Positions 43,743 through 52,269 are shown, counted from the first letter of the stretch. The stretch is 64,000 bases of DNA from Saprospiraceae bacterium UBA1994 (GCA_002335865.1 DDCY01000024.1:6969-70968); one strand, 5' to 3'. A program made the numbers and translations. The notes: a model not told the origin generated them from the letters alone.

Positions 43743-44696
43743 TTACTTTCTAGCAATTGCTCTTTTCGCAGCGGCAATTACATCATCTACAGATAGTCCA
43801 TATTTGTCAAGAAGATCAGTAGGCTTTCCACTTTCTCCAAATGAGTCATTGACAGCCACTAACTCTTGTGGAGTGGGTAACTTAGATCCTAATAGATTAG
43901 CTACACATGATCCGAGACCACCATTACGTTGGTGCTCTTCTGCAGTAACTAAACATCCAGTCTTACCTACAGACTTGAGGATGGCTTCATTGTCTAATGG
44001 CTTGATAGTATGTATGTTGAGTAGATCTACAGCGATTCCTTCTTTGGCTAATGATCTTGCAGCCTCTAGTGATTGCCATACCATATGTCCAGTAGCCACT
44101 ATAGTTACATCAGACCCTTCATTCATATGTATCGCTTTACCGATTACGAATGGCTTGTCTTCCATAAACATAGGCCAAGCCGGACGACCAAATCTTAAGT
44201 AGACTGGACCTTCATATTCAGCTATAGCTAATGTAGCCGCTTTAGTCTGATGATAATCACAAGTATTGATTACCGTCATTCCTGGCAGCATATTCATCAT
44301 GCCTATATCTTCGAGGATCTGGTGAGTAGCACCATCTTCTCCTAAGGTGAGACCAGCATGTGATGCACAAATCTTTACGTTTTTATCTGAGTATGCGATG
44401 GATTGTCTGATCTGATCATATACACGACCTGTAGAGAAATTGGCGAATGTACCTGTGAAAGGTACTTTGCCGCCGATAGCCATTCCTGCTGCGAGGCTCA
44501 TCATATTGGCTTCAGCGATTCCTACTTGAAAAAATCGTTCTGGGTATGCATCTTTAAACTTATTCATTTTGAGAGATCCAGTAAGGTCAGCACAAAGGCC
44601 TACCACCTCATAATTTTTCACAGCTGCTTCGTGTAGGCCGTCGCCAAATCCATCTCTTGTTCCTTTCTTTCCGCTAGACTGATAGTCTGATAGCAT
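43743..44696 (-). CDS. Transketolase, C-terminal subunit
   Basis: 317 residues corresponding to the pyrimidine-binding and C-terminal domains of transketolase. 'FFQVGIAEANMMSLAAGMAI' carries the catalytic Glu that activates the thiamine ring; 'GLTLGEDGATHQILEDIGMM' and 'GPVYLRFGRPAWP' follow. Transketolase moves two-carbon units between sugar phosphates in the non-oxidative pentose-phosphate pathway. Together with the preceding 280-residue gene it forms a complete two-gene enzyme. The gap between the two is 48 bases with no terminator. Confidence 0.94.
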   Translation of the reverse strand: MLSDYQSSGKKGTRDGFGDGLHEAAVKNYEVVGLCADLTGSLKMNKFKDAYPERFFQVGIAEANMMSLAAGMAIGGKVPFTGTFANFSTGRVYDQIRQSIAYSDKNVKICASHAGLTLGEDGATHQILEDIGMMNMLPGMTVINTCDYHQTKAATLAIAEYEGPVYLRFGRPAWPMFMEDKPFVIGKAIHMNEGSDVTIVATGHMVWQSLEAARSLAKEGIAVDLLNIHTIKPLDNEAILKSVGKTGCLVTAEEHQRNGGLGSCVANLLGSKLPTPQELVAVNDSFGESGKPTDLLDKYGLSVDDVIAAAKRAIARK

Positions 44697-44744
44697 AGTA
44701 TATATTTTAGTAATGTTATTGTCGTTATTTGTAATAATAAATGT

Positions 44745-45587
44745 CTAGTAGTCTCCTTGTGACTCTTCTAGTTGAGATAGTGCGTCAGCTAGCTGCTCAT
44801 CACTAGGAGCTACTCCGTGCCATTTGTGGGTGCCTTCCATGAAGTCTACTCCTTTACCCATCTCAGTACGCATGAGGATTACTGTAGGTTGTCCGCTACC
44901 AGATCTTGCTTTAGCATCTTGTAGACCAGACAAAACAGATGACATATCATTGCCGTCCATTTCCATTACATACCATCCGAATGCTTTCCACTTTGCAGGT
45001 AGATCACCTAGAGACATTACATCTTTAGTATCTCCATCGATTTGGCGACCATTCCAATCTACTATGGCTACTAAATTGTCACATTTGTAATGTGCCGCAT
45101 ACATTGCTGCTTCCCATACTTGACCTTCTTGAAGTTCGCCATCTCCCATGAGGATGTATACCATCTTATCATCGCTATTGAGTTTTTTCGTTTGTGCTAC
45201 TCCTATAGCAGCTGATAGACCTTGACCAAGAGATCCTGAGGCAATACGAATACCTGGTAGGTGTTCATGTGTCGCTGGATGACCTTGTAGTCTAGAGTTG
45301 ATATGTCTAAATGTAGATAATTCTGCTATTGGAAAGTATCCTGATCTAGCCAACACACTATACCATACTGGCGAGATGTGACCATTAGATAAAAAGAATA
45401 AATCTTCTCCTTTACCATCCATATTGAATGAGGAGTTATGGTTTAAATGATTAAAATATAATGCAGTTAGTAGGTCTGCGCAGCCTAGTGAGCCTCCTGG
45501 ATGGCCTGAGCTTACAGCATGTACCATACGTACTATATCTCTACGTACCTGTGATGCGATTTTTTTGAGTTCTGCGATTTCCGCCAT
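44745..45587 (-). CDS. Transketolase, N-terminal subunit
   Basis: 280 residues with the thiamine-diphosphate-binding domain: 'SSGHPGGSLGCADLLTALYF' (~26-45) and the GDG...N motif 'MGDGELQEGQVWEAAMYA' continuing to 'VDWNGRQIDG'. It must pair with the C-terminal subunit encoded immediately downstream. This split arrangement is regular in Bacteroidota, archaea and some other bacteria and is not a frameshift: the first gene ends naturally, the second has its own start, and both have normal family lengths. Confidence 0.94.
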   Translation of the reverse strand: MAEIAELKKIASQVRRDIVRMVHAVSSGHPGGSLGCADLLTALYFNHLNHNSSFNMDGKGEDLFFLSNGHISPVWYSVLARSGYFPIAELSTFRHINSRLQGHPATHEHLPGIRIASGSLGQGLSAAIGVAQTKKLNSDDKMVYILMGDGELQEGQVWEAAMYAAHYKCDNLVAIVDWNGRQIDGDTKDVMSLGDLPAKWKAFGWYVMEMDGNDMSSVLSGLQDAKARSGSGQPTVILMRTEMGKGVDFMEGTHKWHGVAPSDEQLADALSQLEESQGDY

Positions 45588-45710
45588 TATAAGGTTGGTT
45601 ATTATTGGTGTGTATATCTTATGAGAATATGTAAACGATTCATCAGTTCAATATCTATCATGATTAATGAACGTTTATGATCGGGCATACAAGAAAATGA
45701 TTCAGTCCAA

Positions 45711-45751
45711 GAAAAAAAATAGGCAATCTTGAAATACAAGACTGCCTATAA
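45711..45751 (-). terminator. Terminator of HU gene
   Basis: On the minus strand TAGGCAGTCTTG, a 5-base loop, CAAGATTGCCTA then eight Ts, ~20 bases beyond the HU stop codon. Confidence 0.9.
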
Positions 45752-45771
45752 AATATCTTAGTTCAGTAATA

Positions 45772-46044
45772 CTAGTTTACTGATTCTGAAAGAGCTTTTC
45801 CTGGCTTAAATTTAACTTGGTTTTTAGCTTTGATTTGGATAGTTGCACCTGTGAGTGGGTTTCTTCCTTCTCTAGCTTTTCTCATGTTAGTTGAGAATGT
45901 ACCAAATCCAACAAAAGCAGCTTTGTCTCCTGCTTTAAGAGTAGTCTGGATTGCATCGAATACACCATTTACAGCATCAGATGCTTGGCTTTTAGTTAAT
46001 CCTGCTGTTTCTGCTACTTGCGCGATTAGATCTCCTTTGTTCAT
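45772..46044 (-). CDS. hup: HU family DNA-binding protein
   Basis: 90 residues, exactly HU length, beginning 'MNKGDLIAQVAETAGLTKSQ' with the signature 'GFGTFSTNMRKAREGRNPLTG' and DNA-arm tail 'IKAKNQVKFKPGKALSESVN'. A homodimeric nucleoid protein that bends DNA. It has a strong promoter and terminator of its own, consistent with high independent expression. Confidence 0.96.
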   Translation of the reverse strand: MNKGDLIAQVAETAGLTKSQASDAVNGVFDAIQTTLKAGDKAAFVGFGTFSTNMRKAREGRNPLTGATIQIKAKNQVKFKPGKALSESVN

Positions 46045-46111
46045 CTTATTTATTATTTTAGTTAATAAGTAATTATATAAATATAAAAGTATATTATAAA
46101 AAATTTATATA

Positions 46112-46142
46112 CAAAAGTATATTATAGAAAATACATATACAA
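46112..46142 (-). promoter_or_regulatory. HU gene promoter
   Basis: Minus-strand TTG (46140-46142), 20 bases, TACTTTTG (46112-46119). The -7 box ends 67 bases before the ATG. A second partial copy of the -7 region (ATAAAAGTATATTATA, from 46084) lies closer to the gene. Confidence 0.7.
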
Positions 46143-46296
46143 ATAATACCTAATAAAACGGCTGAAATCACGATAAATAAAGGGTTTTTATTCATTTTTG
46201 GGTATTAGATAACACTTGAAATGCCGATTTAGCTTACTTTTGAAATATAATTTAGCTCATTACCGTTTAATTAAGTCTCTATTAAAAGACAGATAT

Positions 46297-46506
46297 ATGA
46301 AGAAATACATCACTATAGCAAGCTATCTAATTGGATTCTTGCTCTTATCTACGACTCATACATCATGTAAAACTGGTTATGGTTGCCCAGCAGAAGAGGC
46401 ATACTATAATGCCCAAGATAACCCTCAGCCAAAGTCAACCAAGAGAGGTGAGTCCAATCTATTTGGTAAGAAAAGAAGAAAAAAACTCAAAGAAAGAGGT
46501 CAATAA
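46297..46506 (+). CDS. Small lipoprotein
   Basis: The ATG at 46297 gives 69 residues: signal peptide with lipobox 'THTSC' (Cys ~23), then 'KTGYGCPAEEAYYNAQDN' and a strongly basic C-terminus ('LFGKKRRKKLKERGQ'). An in-frame ATG at 46216 would place the signal internally. The CPAEEAY core recurs in small Bacteroidota lipoproteins of unknown function. The -7-like TACTTTTG at 46235-46242 supports transcription. Role unknown; the basic tail may contact peptidoglycan or LPS. Confidence 0.75.
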   Translation: MKKYITIASYLIGFLLLSTTHTSCKTGYGCPAEEAYYNAQDNPQPKSTKRGESNLFGKKRRKKLKERGQ

Positions 46507-46654
46507 TCAGCAATATCTCTTTTTTGCTATTTAGAAAATACATCTGTTGATTGAAAAAAAAAGTGGAAAACTAATTAAGGATTTGCACTTAATGGTCTGA
46601 TGACCTATTAACTAACCAACGAAATTATCTTAGTGTAGGATATCTCCTTTATTC

Positions 46655-47083
46655 TTATGATATATCTATCTTCCTATCTTTATATCCCTTCTGGACATTC
46701 TTCTTCGCTATTGTAATATTGAGTATGCCATCTTTATAAGCTGCAGATATATTTTCACGATCGATTGTTTCAGGCAAGTGGAAACTGCGCTTAAAACTAC
46801 TGTAGCTAAATTCTCTTCTCAAAAAAATATTTTCTTTTTTGTTAGCAACTAATTCTTTTTTGGTGCTCACTAGGAGTTGATCATTTTCTACTTTGATTAC
46901 AAAGTCTAATTTGTCTAACCCTGGAGCAGCTAATATTATATTATGATTCTTTTCATTTTCAGTAATGTTGACCGAGGGTGAATCTGATACGAAATCAGTT
47001 CCTATGATATCACTTAAACTGCTGTTAAGTACATTATCAATGACGTTAGTAATCTTATTCGAGGTAAATATTGGATTTATCAT
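46655..47083 (-). CDS. Small heat shock protein (Hsp20), second of tandem pair
   Basis: The start at 47083 ('MINPIFTSNKITNVIDNVLN') gives 142 residues, normal for Hsp20; the longer frame from 47164 begins with atypical residues. The alpha-crystallin domain covers ~40-130: 'PSVNITENEKNHNIILAAPG', 'FLRREFSYSSFKRSFHLPET' and 'AAYKDGILNITIAKK'. An ATP-independent holdase chaperone. It lies 119 bases after a paralogous Hsp20 gene on the same strand; the two are clearly similar but diverged, so this is an old tandem duplication probably sharing the upstream promoter. Confidence 0.93.
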   Translation of the reverse strand: MINPIFTSNKITNVIDNVLNSSLSDIIGTDFVSDSPSVNITENEKNHNIILAAPGLDKLDFVIKVENDQLLVSTKKELVANKKENIFLRREFSYSSFKRSFHLPETIDRENISAAYKDGILNITIAKKNVQKGYKDRKIDIS

Positions 47084-47202
47084 ATTATTGTTTCTTCGTC
47101 GTTTTAATACAGAAATGGATGATGTATGATCAAGACATAATAACGAAGAGGAAGCAAGTGCCAAAACTTCCTCTTTGAGATACTAGTTAACTAGGCATCG
47201 CA

Positions 47203-47637
47203 TTATTTTATTACGATATTCTTAGGTGTAGCTTCTGGCGTTTTTCCTATCGTTAGGTGTAATATGCCATTGGCAACCTTAGCACTGATATCTTCTTGGT
47301 TAGCATCTTTAGGAAGATTGAATGATCTATTGAATGCCCCATATGAGAATTCTTTAAGTCTATATGTATCTTCTGTAGACTTTTCTACTTCCGAGCTGAT
47401 CACCAATTTGCCGTCCATTATTGCAATGTTGATATCTTTCTTACTATACCCTGGTACAGACATTTCGATAGTGTATTGCTTGTCATCTTGTTTTACATTG
47501 ACGGCCGGTATAGTCTGTACTTTATTCTTTACTACGGAGTGAATCGGCGTATTCATTATTTCGTTAATCATATTAGTAAATTGTGGAAATGCTACATGAT
47601 TTCTTCTTTCTCTGCTACGGTAAGTTTTGTGATTCAT
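47203..47637 (-). CDS. Small heat shock protein (Hsp20), first of tandem pair
   Basis: 144 residues with N-terminal 'MNHKTYRSRERRNHVAFPQF', then the alpha-crystallin domain: 'PAVNVKQDDKQYTIEMSVPG', 'RLKEFSYGAFNRSFNLPKDA' and 'AKVANGILHLTIGKT'. It has a near-canonical C-terminal 'KNIVIK' in place of the I-x-I motif. A holdase that binds unfolding proteins. Upstream there are ~100 bases of leader, a -7-like TATTTTTG (complement of 47742-47749) and two copies of a TGACAAAATGnCA element, suggesting heat- or stress-dependent control. Confidence 0.95.
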   Translation of the reverse strand: MNHKTYRSRERRNHVAFPQFTNMINEIMNTPIHSVVKNKVQTIPAVNVKQDDKQYTIEMSVPGYSKKDINIAIMDGKLVISSEVEKSTEDTYRLKEFSYGAFNRSFNLPKDANQEDISAKVANGILHLTIGKTPEATPKNIVIK

Positions 47638-47741
47638 ACTGGTATTATTTAATATTTAGTGTTTTCTATAATTCTTAATGAGTTTTAGCTCTCATCTACA
47701 CTTTTACTAGATCAATAGCTATTCCATTCCATTTTATAAGA

Positions 47742-47813
47742 CAAAAATAGAATTCTTAAACTATTAAAGTGACAAAATGTCAACATAGATGAATTTTAAA
47801 TGACAAAATGGCA
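47742..47813 (-). promoter_or_regulatory. Hsp20 promoter with paired palindromic operator
   Basis: The -7-like TATTTTTG is at 47742-47749 (minus strand). Upstream of it lies TGACA-AAA-TGTCA (47770-47782), a perfect inverted repeat, and a one-mismatch copy TGACAAAATGGCA at 47801-47813. The copies start 31 bp apart, about three DNA turns. Their position over the -33 area and upstream suits a regulator binding site. Confidence 0.55.
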
Positions 47814-47845
47814 TATTTTGTTGTGTTGTCTTATTCTGAGAATAA

Positions 47846-47886
47846 AAAATAGCCAGTTGAATATTAATCCAATGAGCTATTTTACA
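47846..47886 (-). terminator. Terminator downstream of small minus-strand ORF
   Basis: On the minus strand AAAATAGC, a ~22-base loop, GCTATTTTTTATTC; an 8-bp stem ending in a T-run, 38 bases after the stop of the 69-residue minus-strand frame. Confidence 0.5.
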
Positions 47887-47922
47887 AATTCAGAATCAAA
47901 AACTATATTCCTATTATCGCGT

Positions 47923-48132
47923 TTAGAATCTAATTTCGAACTCTATTCTTTCCTCTTGCACTTTTCTATCTTTCATAGTTGCATTTCTGTTTTGAACGAA
48001 TGCAACTGTGATATTTTTTATCTTTAAATGCTTACTTACATTTAAATGATGTTTTATTTTTTCAATTTTTGAAGAGTTAATTCGATTGCCTTCAATGTTC
48101 GAGAATGTCATACCCAAGTATAGGTAATACAT
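47923..48132 (-). CDS. Possible small protein or gene fragment
   Basis: 69-residue frame starting 'MYYLYLGMTFSNIEGN' and ending 'VQEERIEFEIRF'. The composition is protein-like (charged and amphipathic), and a terminator hairpin lies 38 bases downstream, which supports transcription. A stop codon is immediately upstream of the ATG, so it is not the tail of a longer frame. I recognise no family. It overlaps by 28 bases the opposite-strand remnant at 48105-48311. It may be a small gene or another decayed fragment. Confidence 0.3.
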   Translation of the reverse strand: MYYLYLGMTFSNIEGNRINSSKIEKIKHHLNVSKHLKIKNITVAFVQNRNATMKDRKVQEERIEFEIRF

Positions 48133-48311
48133 TTAGTATTGATAAATTAGAGGTGAATTGGGCTAATGGATCGAATATATTTATTGATTATGGAAGTCAA
48201 TCTTTAGGTAAACGAATAACTATAACAGAAGGAAACGCTAAAGCAGATATAAGTTCTCTTAACCCACTCAAACTTACAGGTACTGCTAAGCATGATCATC
48301 ATCACCAATAA
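48105..48311 (+). pseudogene. C-terminal remnant of an ASPIC/UnbV-domain protein
   Basis: A 68-residue frame. 'SIGNTFSIDKLEVNWANGS' followed by 'KRITITEGNA' matches the end of the ASPIC/UnbV domain (pattern FGLG....D.LEV.WP.G ... ..LTI.EG) found at the C-terminus of FG-GAP/CRTAC1-type secreted proteins, which are usually over 500 residues. The frame is closed just upstream (TAA at 48078) and no FG-GAP repeats precede it, so only the tail survives. The last residues are a His-rich 'AKHDHHHQ'. It lies 51 bases before a large exported multidomain gene on the same strand. Confidence 0.55.
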
Positions 48312-48362
48312 CTTTATTAATTGTCTTCTAGCAAATTAAAGTAATATTAAATAAAAATCTAT

Positions 48363-51300
48363 ATGAAGGCCAACAGATTATTCACTCTATTATTACTAAT
48401 ATTAATTATATCGACTGTTATAATATCTTGCTCTGATGATTCTACAACAGCAACAAGAGGCAGTGGAATTGAAAGGCCATATGAGCCTTGGGTATTTCGC
48501 TCAGTATTAGATCAAAATCCACGTATGATTACTCTGGCACTCAATAATAAACTGTGGGCAGCATATCGTACAACAACTGGTGCGCTTTATAAGGCATGGA
48601 GAGGAGAGGTCCTATTTGATGGGCCAGTTTATACTAATAATCATGGCCCTCAGCCCATGTCTATTGGTGACGCTTATGTGCAAAACGATGACAAATCAGT
48701 ATGGAAACTGACAGAAGCAGACGGCACCGAGATACCTACAACATTTCAATATAAAGGTCATAAAGTAGTAGATGATAAAGCAGTACTGATGTATGAGCTC
48801 TCTGATAATACTACACTATCTGTGGTAAGGATCGAAGAAGAAGTAGAGACGGTAGAGTCTGAAGTAGGTGATATGATATTTCAAAGAAAATTTACAACTT
48901 CTAATTTACCTGTGGGTAAGCAAATAGTTTTGTCGACTTCTGCAAGTTCTATCGTGACTATCGAAAATGTCAAGACAAATGGACAACTCACCAAAGTGAT
49001 AGAAACTGAAGTGAAAAAGGGATCAAGATCACTTATAGTTATGACAGCAGATTTAGTACTTAATGCTAATGCTACTACAGTTCTCAATGTATCTTTTGTA
49101 GCAGGAGCGTCGATACCTAATCCACATGCACTTGGAGACGAAGAAGATACGGATGGAACACCTGAGGGTGCCAGACTGATTGCACGAAATGACTGTAAAA
49201 CCTGTCACAATAAGAATGTAAAGACGATTGGCCCAGCTTATGTAGATGTAGCGAAGAGATATACAAATAATGAAGACAATATAAAGATGCTAGTAGCCAA
49301 AGTGACTAACGGTGGCTCCGGAGTATGGGGTAGTCAGATCATGAATGCTCACCCTGATTTATCTCAGTATGACATTACAAAGATGATAGAGTATGTGATG
49401 TCTCTTGATTCCGACACTGAAGGGAATGAAGAAGAGGATGTTACCATTAAAAAGGATATGAATGCAGAGTCTCCATCTAAGATTGTTAAGCTAGAGGAGA
49501 CAATCCCAGGCGCAGTAACTGTAATCTACAAGCAGAAAAAAGGAGTCCGAAATCTAGATGGTATGCAGACTAGTAAAGCAATCAATGCTGGTATCATGCC
49601 CAATTTTGATAATATAAGTGGAGCTGATTTTGCCAATAATAGAGCTGATTTTGGTCTAGTCTCAGAAGGTTACTTATGGATAGAAAAAGAAAATAGTTAC
49701 AACTTCCGCATATGGAGTGACGATGGATCAAGAGTATCTCTTAACAGTAAAGTGATATTAGATAATGATGGAAATCATGGTACAGATTACAAGGAAGCAT
49801 CGGTAACCTTAACCCAAGGATTGCATCCTTTTAAGATCGAATATTTCCAAGGTGAAAGTGGCAGTTACTTGTCATGGAACTGGAAACCTAGTGGCTCAGA
49901 AATGTGGATGGTGGTACCTGCAGAGAATATATTGCATACCAAAGAGATGCAGACTGTAATAGGAGACCTAACTCTTCCTATGGCAAATATAACGCGTGTT
50001 CCTGGAGACGGATATATGGTTGATGGGGTGCATCCATCTTTTGATTTGTCACAAGTGAGACCAGAAACATTTATGCCGAAAGTAGGTGGAATGGATTTTA
50101 TGGCTGATGGACGAATGGTAGTGAGTACATGGGATGCCGCAGGATCAGTATTTATGTTAAATAATATCAATGCAGCTAGCCCAGAAGATATTATAGTAAC
50201 AAAGATCGCAGAGGGACTTGCAGAGCCTCTAGGTCTGAGTGTTGTAGATGACGAGATTTATATCATGCAAAAGCAAGAGCTAACCAAGCTAGTTGATAAT
50301 AATAATGACGGTCTAATAGATGAGTATCAGACAATTTGTGATGACTGGCAAGTCTCTGCCAATTTTCACGAATTTGGATTTGGTATGGCTTATAAAGATG
50401 GGCACTTCTACGCTGCATTAGCTACAGCAATTGAACCAGGAGGAGCAAGCACTAATCCTCAAATCGTGGACAGAGGTAAGTGTGTCAAGATCAACAAAGA
50501 AACTGGAGCTGTAGAATTTGTGGCATCAGGATTTCGTACACCTAATGGAGTCGGAATAGGATACGGTGGAGATATCTATGTAGCAGATAATCAAGGTGAT
50601 TGGTTGCCATCTTCTAAGATCGTTAAAATACAAGAAGGTGCATTCTATGGAAATAGATCAGTGAATCCAGAATCGGTAAAAGATCTAAAGGATACACCGC
50701 CTGTAGTTTGGTTGCCGCAAGATGAAATTGGTAATTCACCTAGTACACCTTTGTCAATTAATGTAGGGCCGTATAAAAATCAAATGATACATGGTGAAGT
50801 AACTCACGGTGGAGTGAAGCGTGTATTTGTTGAAGAGGTAGACGGCCAACTACAAGGATCTCTTTTCAGATTTACGCAAGGAATAGAGGCTGGAGTCAAT
50901 AGATTAGCATGGGGCCCAGATGGGGCATTGTATATCGGTGGTATAGGATCTACAGGCAACTGGGGACAGACTGGTAAGTTGTGGTACGGTCTACAGAGAT
51001 TCGCCTATAATGAGAAACCAGCTTTTGAGATGTTAGCGGTCAGAGCTAAGTCTAATGGCATGGAAATAGAATTTACCGAGCCGCTCAAAGAGGGTGATGG
51101 ATGGAATCCTGAAGACTATTTGGTAAAGCAATGGTATTACAAACCTACCATTAACTATGGTGGACCTAAGATGGATGAGAAAGCACTTAATGTGAAGTCT
51201 GCTACAGTATCTGAGGATCGTAAAAGTGTTTTTCTAGAGTTCGATGGTCTCAAGGATAATCATGTAGTATATATCAAACTACTCAATCATTTTGTAAGTA

Positions 51301-52064
51301 AAGGATCAAGATCTTTATGGAGCACAGAGACATGGTACACTATGAATAAAGTACCATCCAATGTAAAAGGATCAGTGATAAAATCACCTTATAATAATCA
51401 ACCTAATGAATTATCTGAATCAGAAAGAGCGGCAGGATGGAAATTATTATTCGATGGTAAGTCAACAGCCAACTGGCATAACTATGGTAAAAAGACTGTA
51501 GGTTCAAGTTGGAAAATAGAAGATGGTAATTTGACACTCGCTACAGATAAAAAACCAGATGGTGGATGGCAAGTAGCTGATGGTGGTGATCTTATCTCAG
51601 ATGAACAGTATGAAAATTTTGAGCTCAATCTAGAGTGGAAAATTGCCAACTGCGGAAATAGTGGAATTATGTTTTCTGGTATAGAAACTGAGGAATATGA
51701 TTACATCTGGCAGACTGGTCCAGAGATGCAGATACTAGATAATACATGCCACCCAGATACTAAGTATCTAACTCATAGAGCTGGAGACCTATACGATATG
51801 ATAGAGACCAATCACGTCACTGTCAAGCCAGCTGGAGAGTGGAACAAAGTACGTATCATCAAAGTAGATGGCGAAGTAGAGTTTTGGCTTAATGGATACA
51901 AGGTTGTAGAATTCACTATGTACAATGACCAATGGAAAGATATGGTTTCAAAAAGTAAATTCTCAGGATGGGAAGGATTCGGTGAAGCGACAAAAGGTCA
52001 CTTAGCTTTACAAGATCATGGTGATAGAATCTGGTTTAGAAATGTGAAGATTCTTGAGAAGTAA
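48363..52064 (+). CDS. Large lipoprotein: cytochrome c, PA14, propeller and DUF1080 domains
   Basis: 1233 residues. The lipoprotein signal ends at 'VIISC' (Cys ~23). After an N-terminal beta-rich region (~35-260) comes a class I cytochrome c: C278-K-T-C281-H282 with 'IGPAYVDVAKRY', ending near 350. A PA14-like carbohydrate-binding module follows (~400-530, 'YNFRIWSDDGSRVSLN', 'GLHPFKIEYFQGESGSYLSW'). Next is a six-bladed glucose-dehydrogenase/NHL-like propeller (~550-880, 'LAEPLGLSVVDDEIYIM', 'RTPNGVGIGYGGDIYVADNQ'). The last ~200 residues are a DUF1080/3-keto-disaccharide hydrolase domain ('GWKLLFDGKSTANWHNYGKK', 'NCGNSGIMFSGIETEEYDYI'). The combination suggests oxidation and cleavage of sugars at the cell surface with electrons passed to heme. 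It is followed by a bidirectional terminator. Confidence 0.9.
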   Translation: MKANRLFTLLLLILIISTVIISCSDDSTTATRGSGIERPYEPWVFRSVLDQNPRMITLALNNKLWAAYRTTTGALYKAWRGEVLFDGPVYTNNHGPQPMSIGDAYVQNDDKSVWKLTEADGTEIPTTFQYKGHKVVDDKAVLMYELSDNTTLSVVRIEEEVETVESEVGDMIFQRKFTTSNLPVGKQIVLSTSASSIVTIENVKTNGQLTKVIETEVKKGSRSLIVMTADLVLNANATTVLNVSFVAGASIPNPHALGDEEDTDGTPEGARLIARNDCKTCHNKNVKTIGPAYVDVAKRYTNNEDNIKMLVAKVTNGGSGVWGSQIMNAHPDLSQYDITKMIEYVMSLDSDTEGNEEEDVTIKKDMNAESPSKIVKLEETIPGAVTVIYKQKKGVRNLDGMQTSKAINAGIMPNFDNISGADFANNRADFGLVSEGYLWIEKENSYNFRIWSDDGSRVSLNSKVILDNDGNHGTDYKEASVTLTQGLHPFKIEYFQGESGSYLSWNWKPSGSEMWMVVPAENILHTKEMQTVIGDLTLPMANITRVPGDGYMVDGVHPSFDLSQVRPETFMPKVGGMDFMADGRMVVSTWDAAGSVFMLNNINAASPEDIIVTKIAEGLAEPLGLSVVDDEIYIMQKQELTKLVDNNNDGLIDEYQTICDDWQVSANFHEFGFGMAYKDGHFYAALATAIEPGGASTNPQIVDRGKCVKINKETGAVEFVASGFRTPNGVGIGYGGDIYVADNQGDWLPSSKIVKIQEGAFYGNRSVNPESVKDLKDTPPVVWLPQDEIGNSPSTPLSINVGPYKNQMIHGEVTHGGVKRVFVEEVDGQLQGSLFRFTQGIEAGVNRLAWGPDGALYIGGIGSTGNWGQTGKLWYGLQRFAYNEKPAFEMLAVRAKSNGMEIEFTEPLKEGDGWNPEDYLVKQWYYKPTINYGGPKMDEKALNVKSATVSEDRKSVFLEFDGLKDNHVVYIKLLNHFVSKGSRSLWSTETWYTMNKVPSNVKGSVIKSPYNNQPNELSESERAAGWKLLFDGKSTANWHNYGKKTVGSSWKIEDGNLTLATDKKPDGGWQVADGGDLISDEQYENFELNLEWKIANCGNSGIMFSGIETEEYDYIWQTGPEMQILDNTCHPDTKYLTHRAGDLYDMIETNHVTVKPAGEWNKVRIIKVDGEVEFWLNGYKVVEFTMYNDQWKDMVSKSKFSGWEGFGEATKGHLALQDHGDRIWFRNVKILEK

Positions 52065-52150
52065 CTTTATTGCAGCCTAGACGCTGTGTTTTTCACAGTA
52101 TGATTTGAGGGAATAATATAAACACTATACTATTTCGTTTCTGCCTTTAA

Positions 52151-52197
52151 AAAACAAAGATCAAATAGCGTATTCGCGAAATTTGGTCTTTGTTTTC
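52151..52197. terminator. Bidirectional terminator between convergent genes
   Basis: AAAACAAAGATCAAAT (52151-52166) and ATTTGGTCTTTGTTTT (52181-52196) form a 16-bp stem with one G-U pair and a 14-base loop. T-runs follow on both strands, so it serves both the large lipoprotein gene and the convergent porin gene. Confidence 0.9.
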
Positions 52198-52269
52198 ATG
52201 CTACAAGATCTTATTCTCTCATGCTATTGAAAGCCTTAAGTTTAATGATTAATTTTTGATATTTATAAA

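Noticed and set aside
43743..45587. Transketolase as a single gene broken by a frameshift
   Set aside because: The two halves have their own starts and stops, a 48-base gap and normal split-subunit lengths; this is the usual two-gene form.
47801..47817. Sigma-54 promoter (TGGCA...TTG) on the plus strand
   Set aside because: The -12 GC is missing and the spacing is wrong; the TGGCA belongs to the second TGACAAAATGGCA element.
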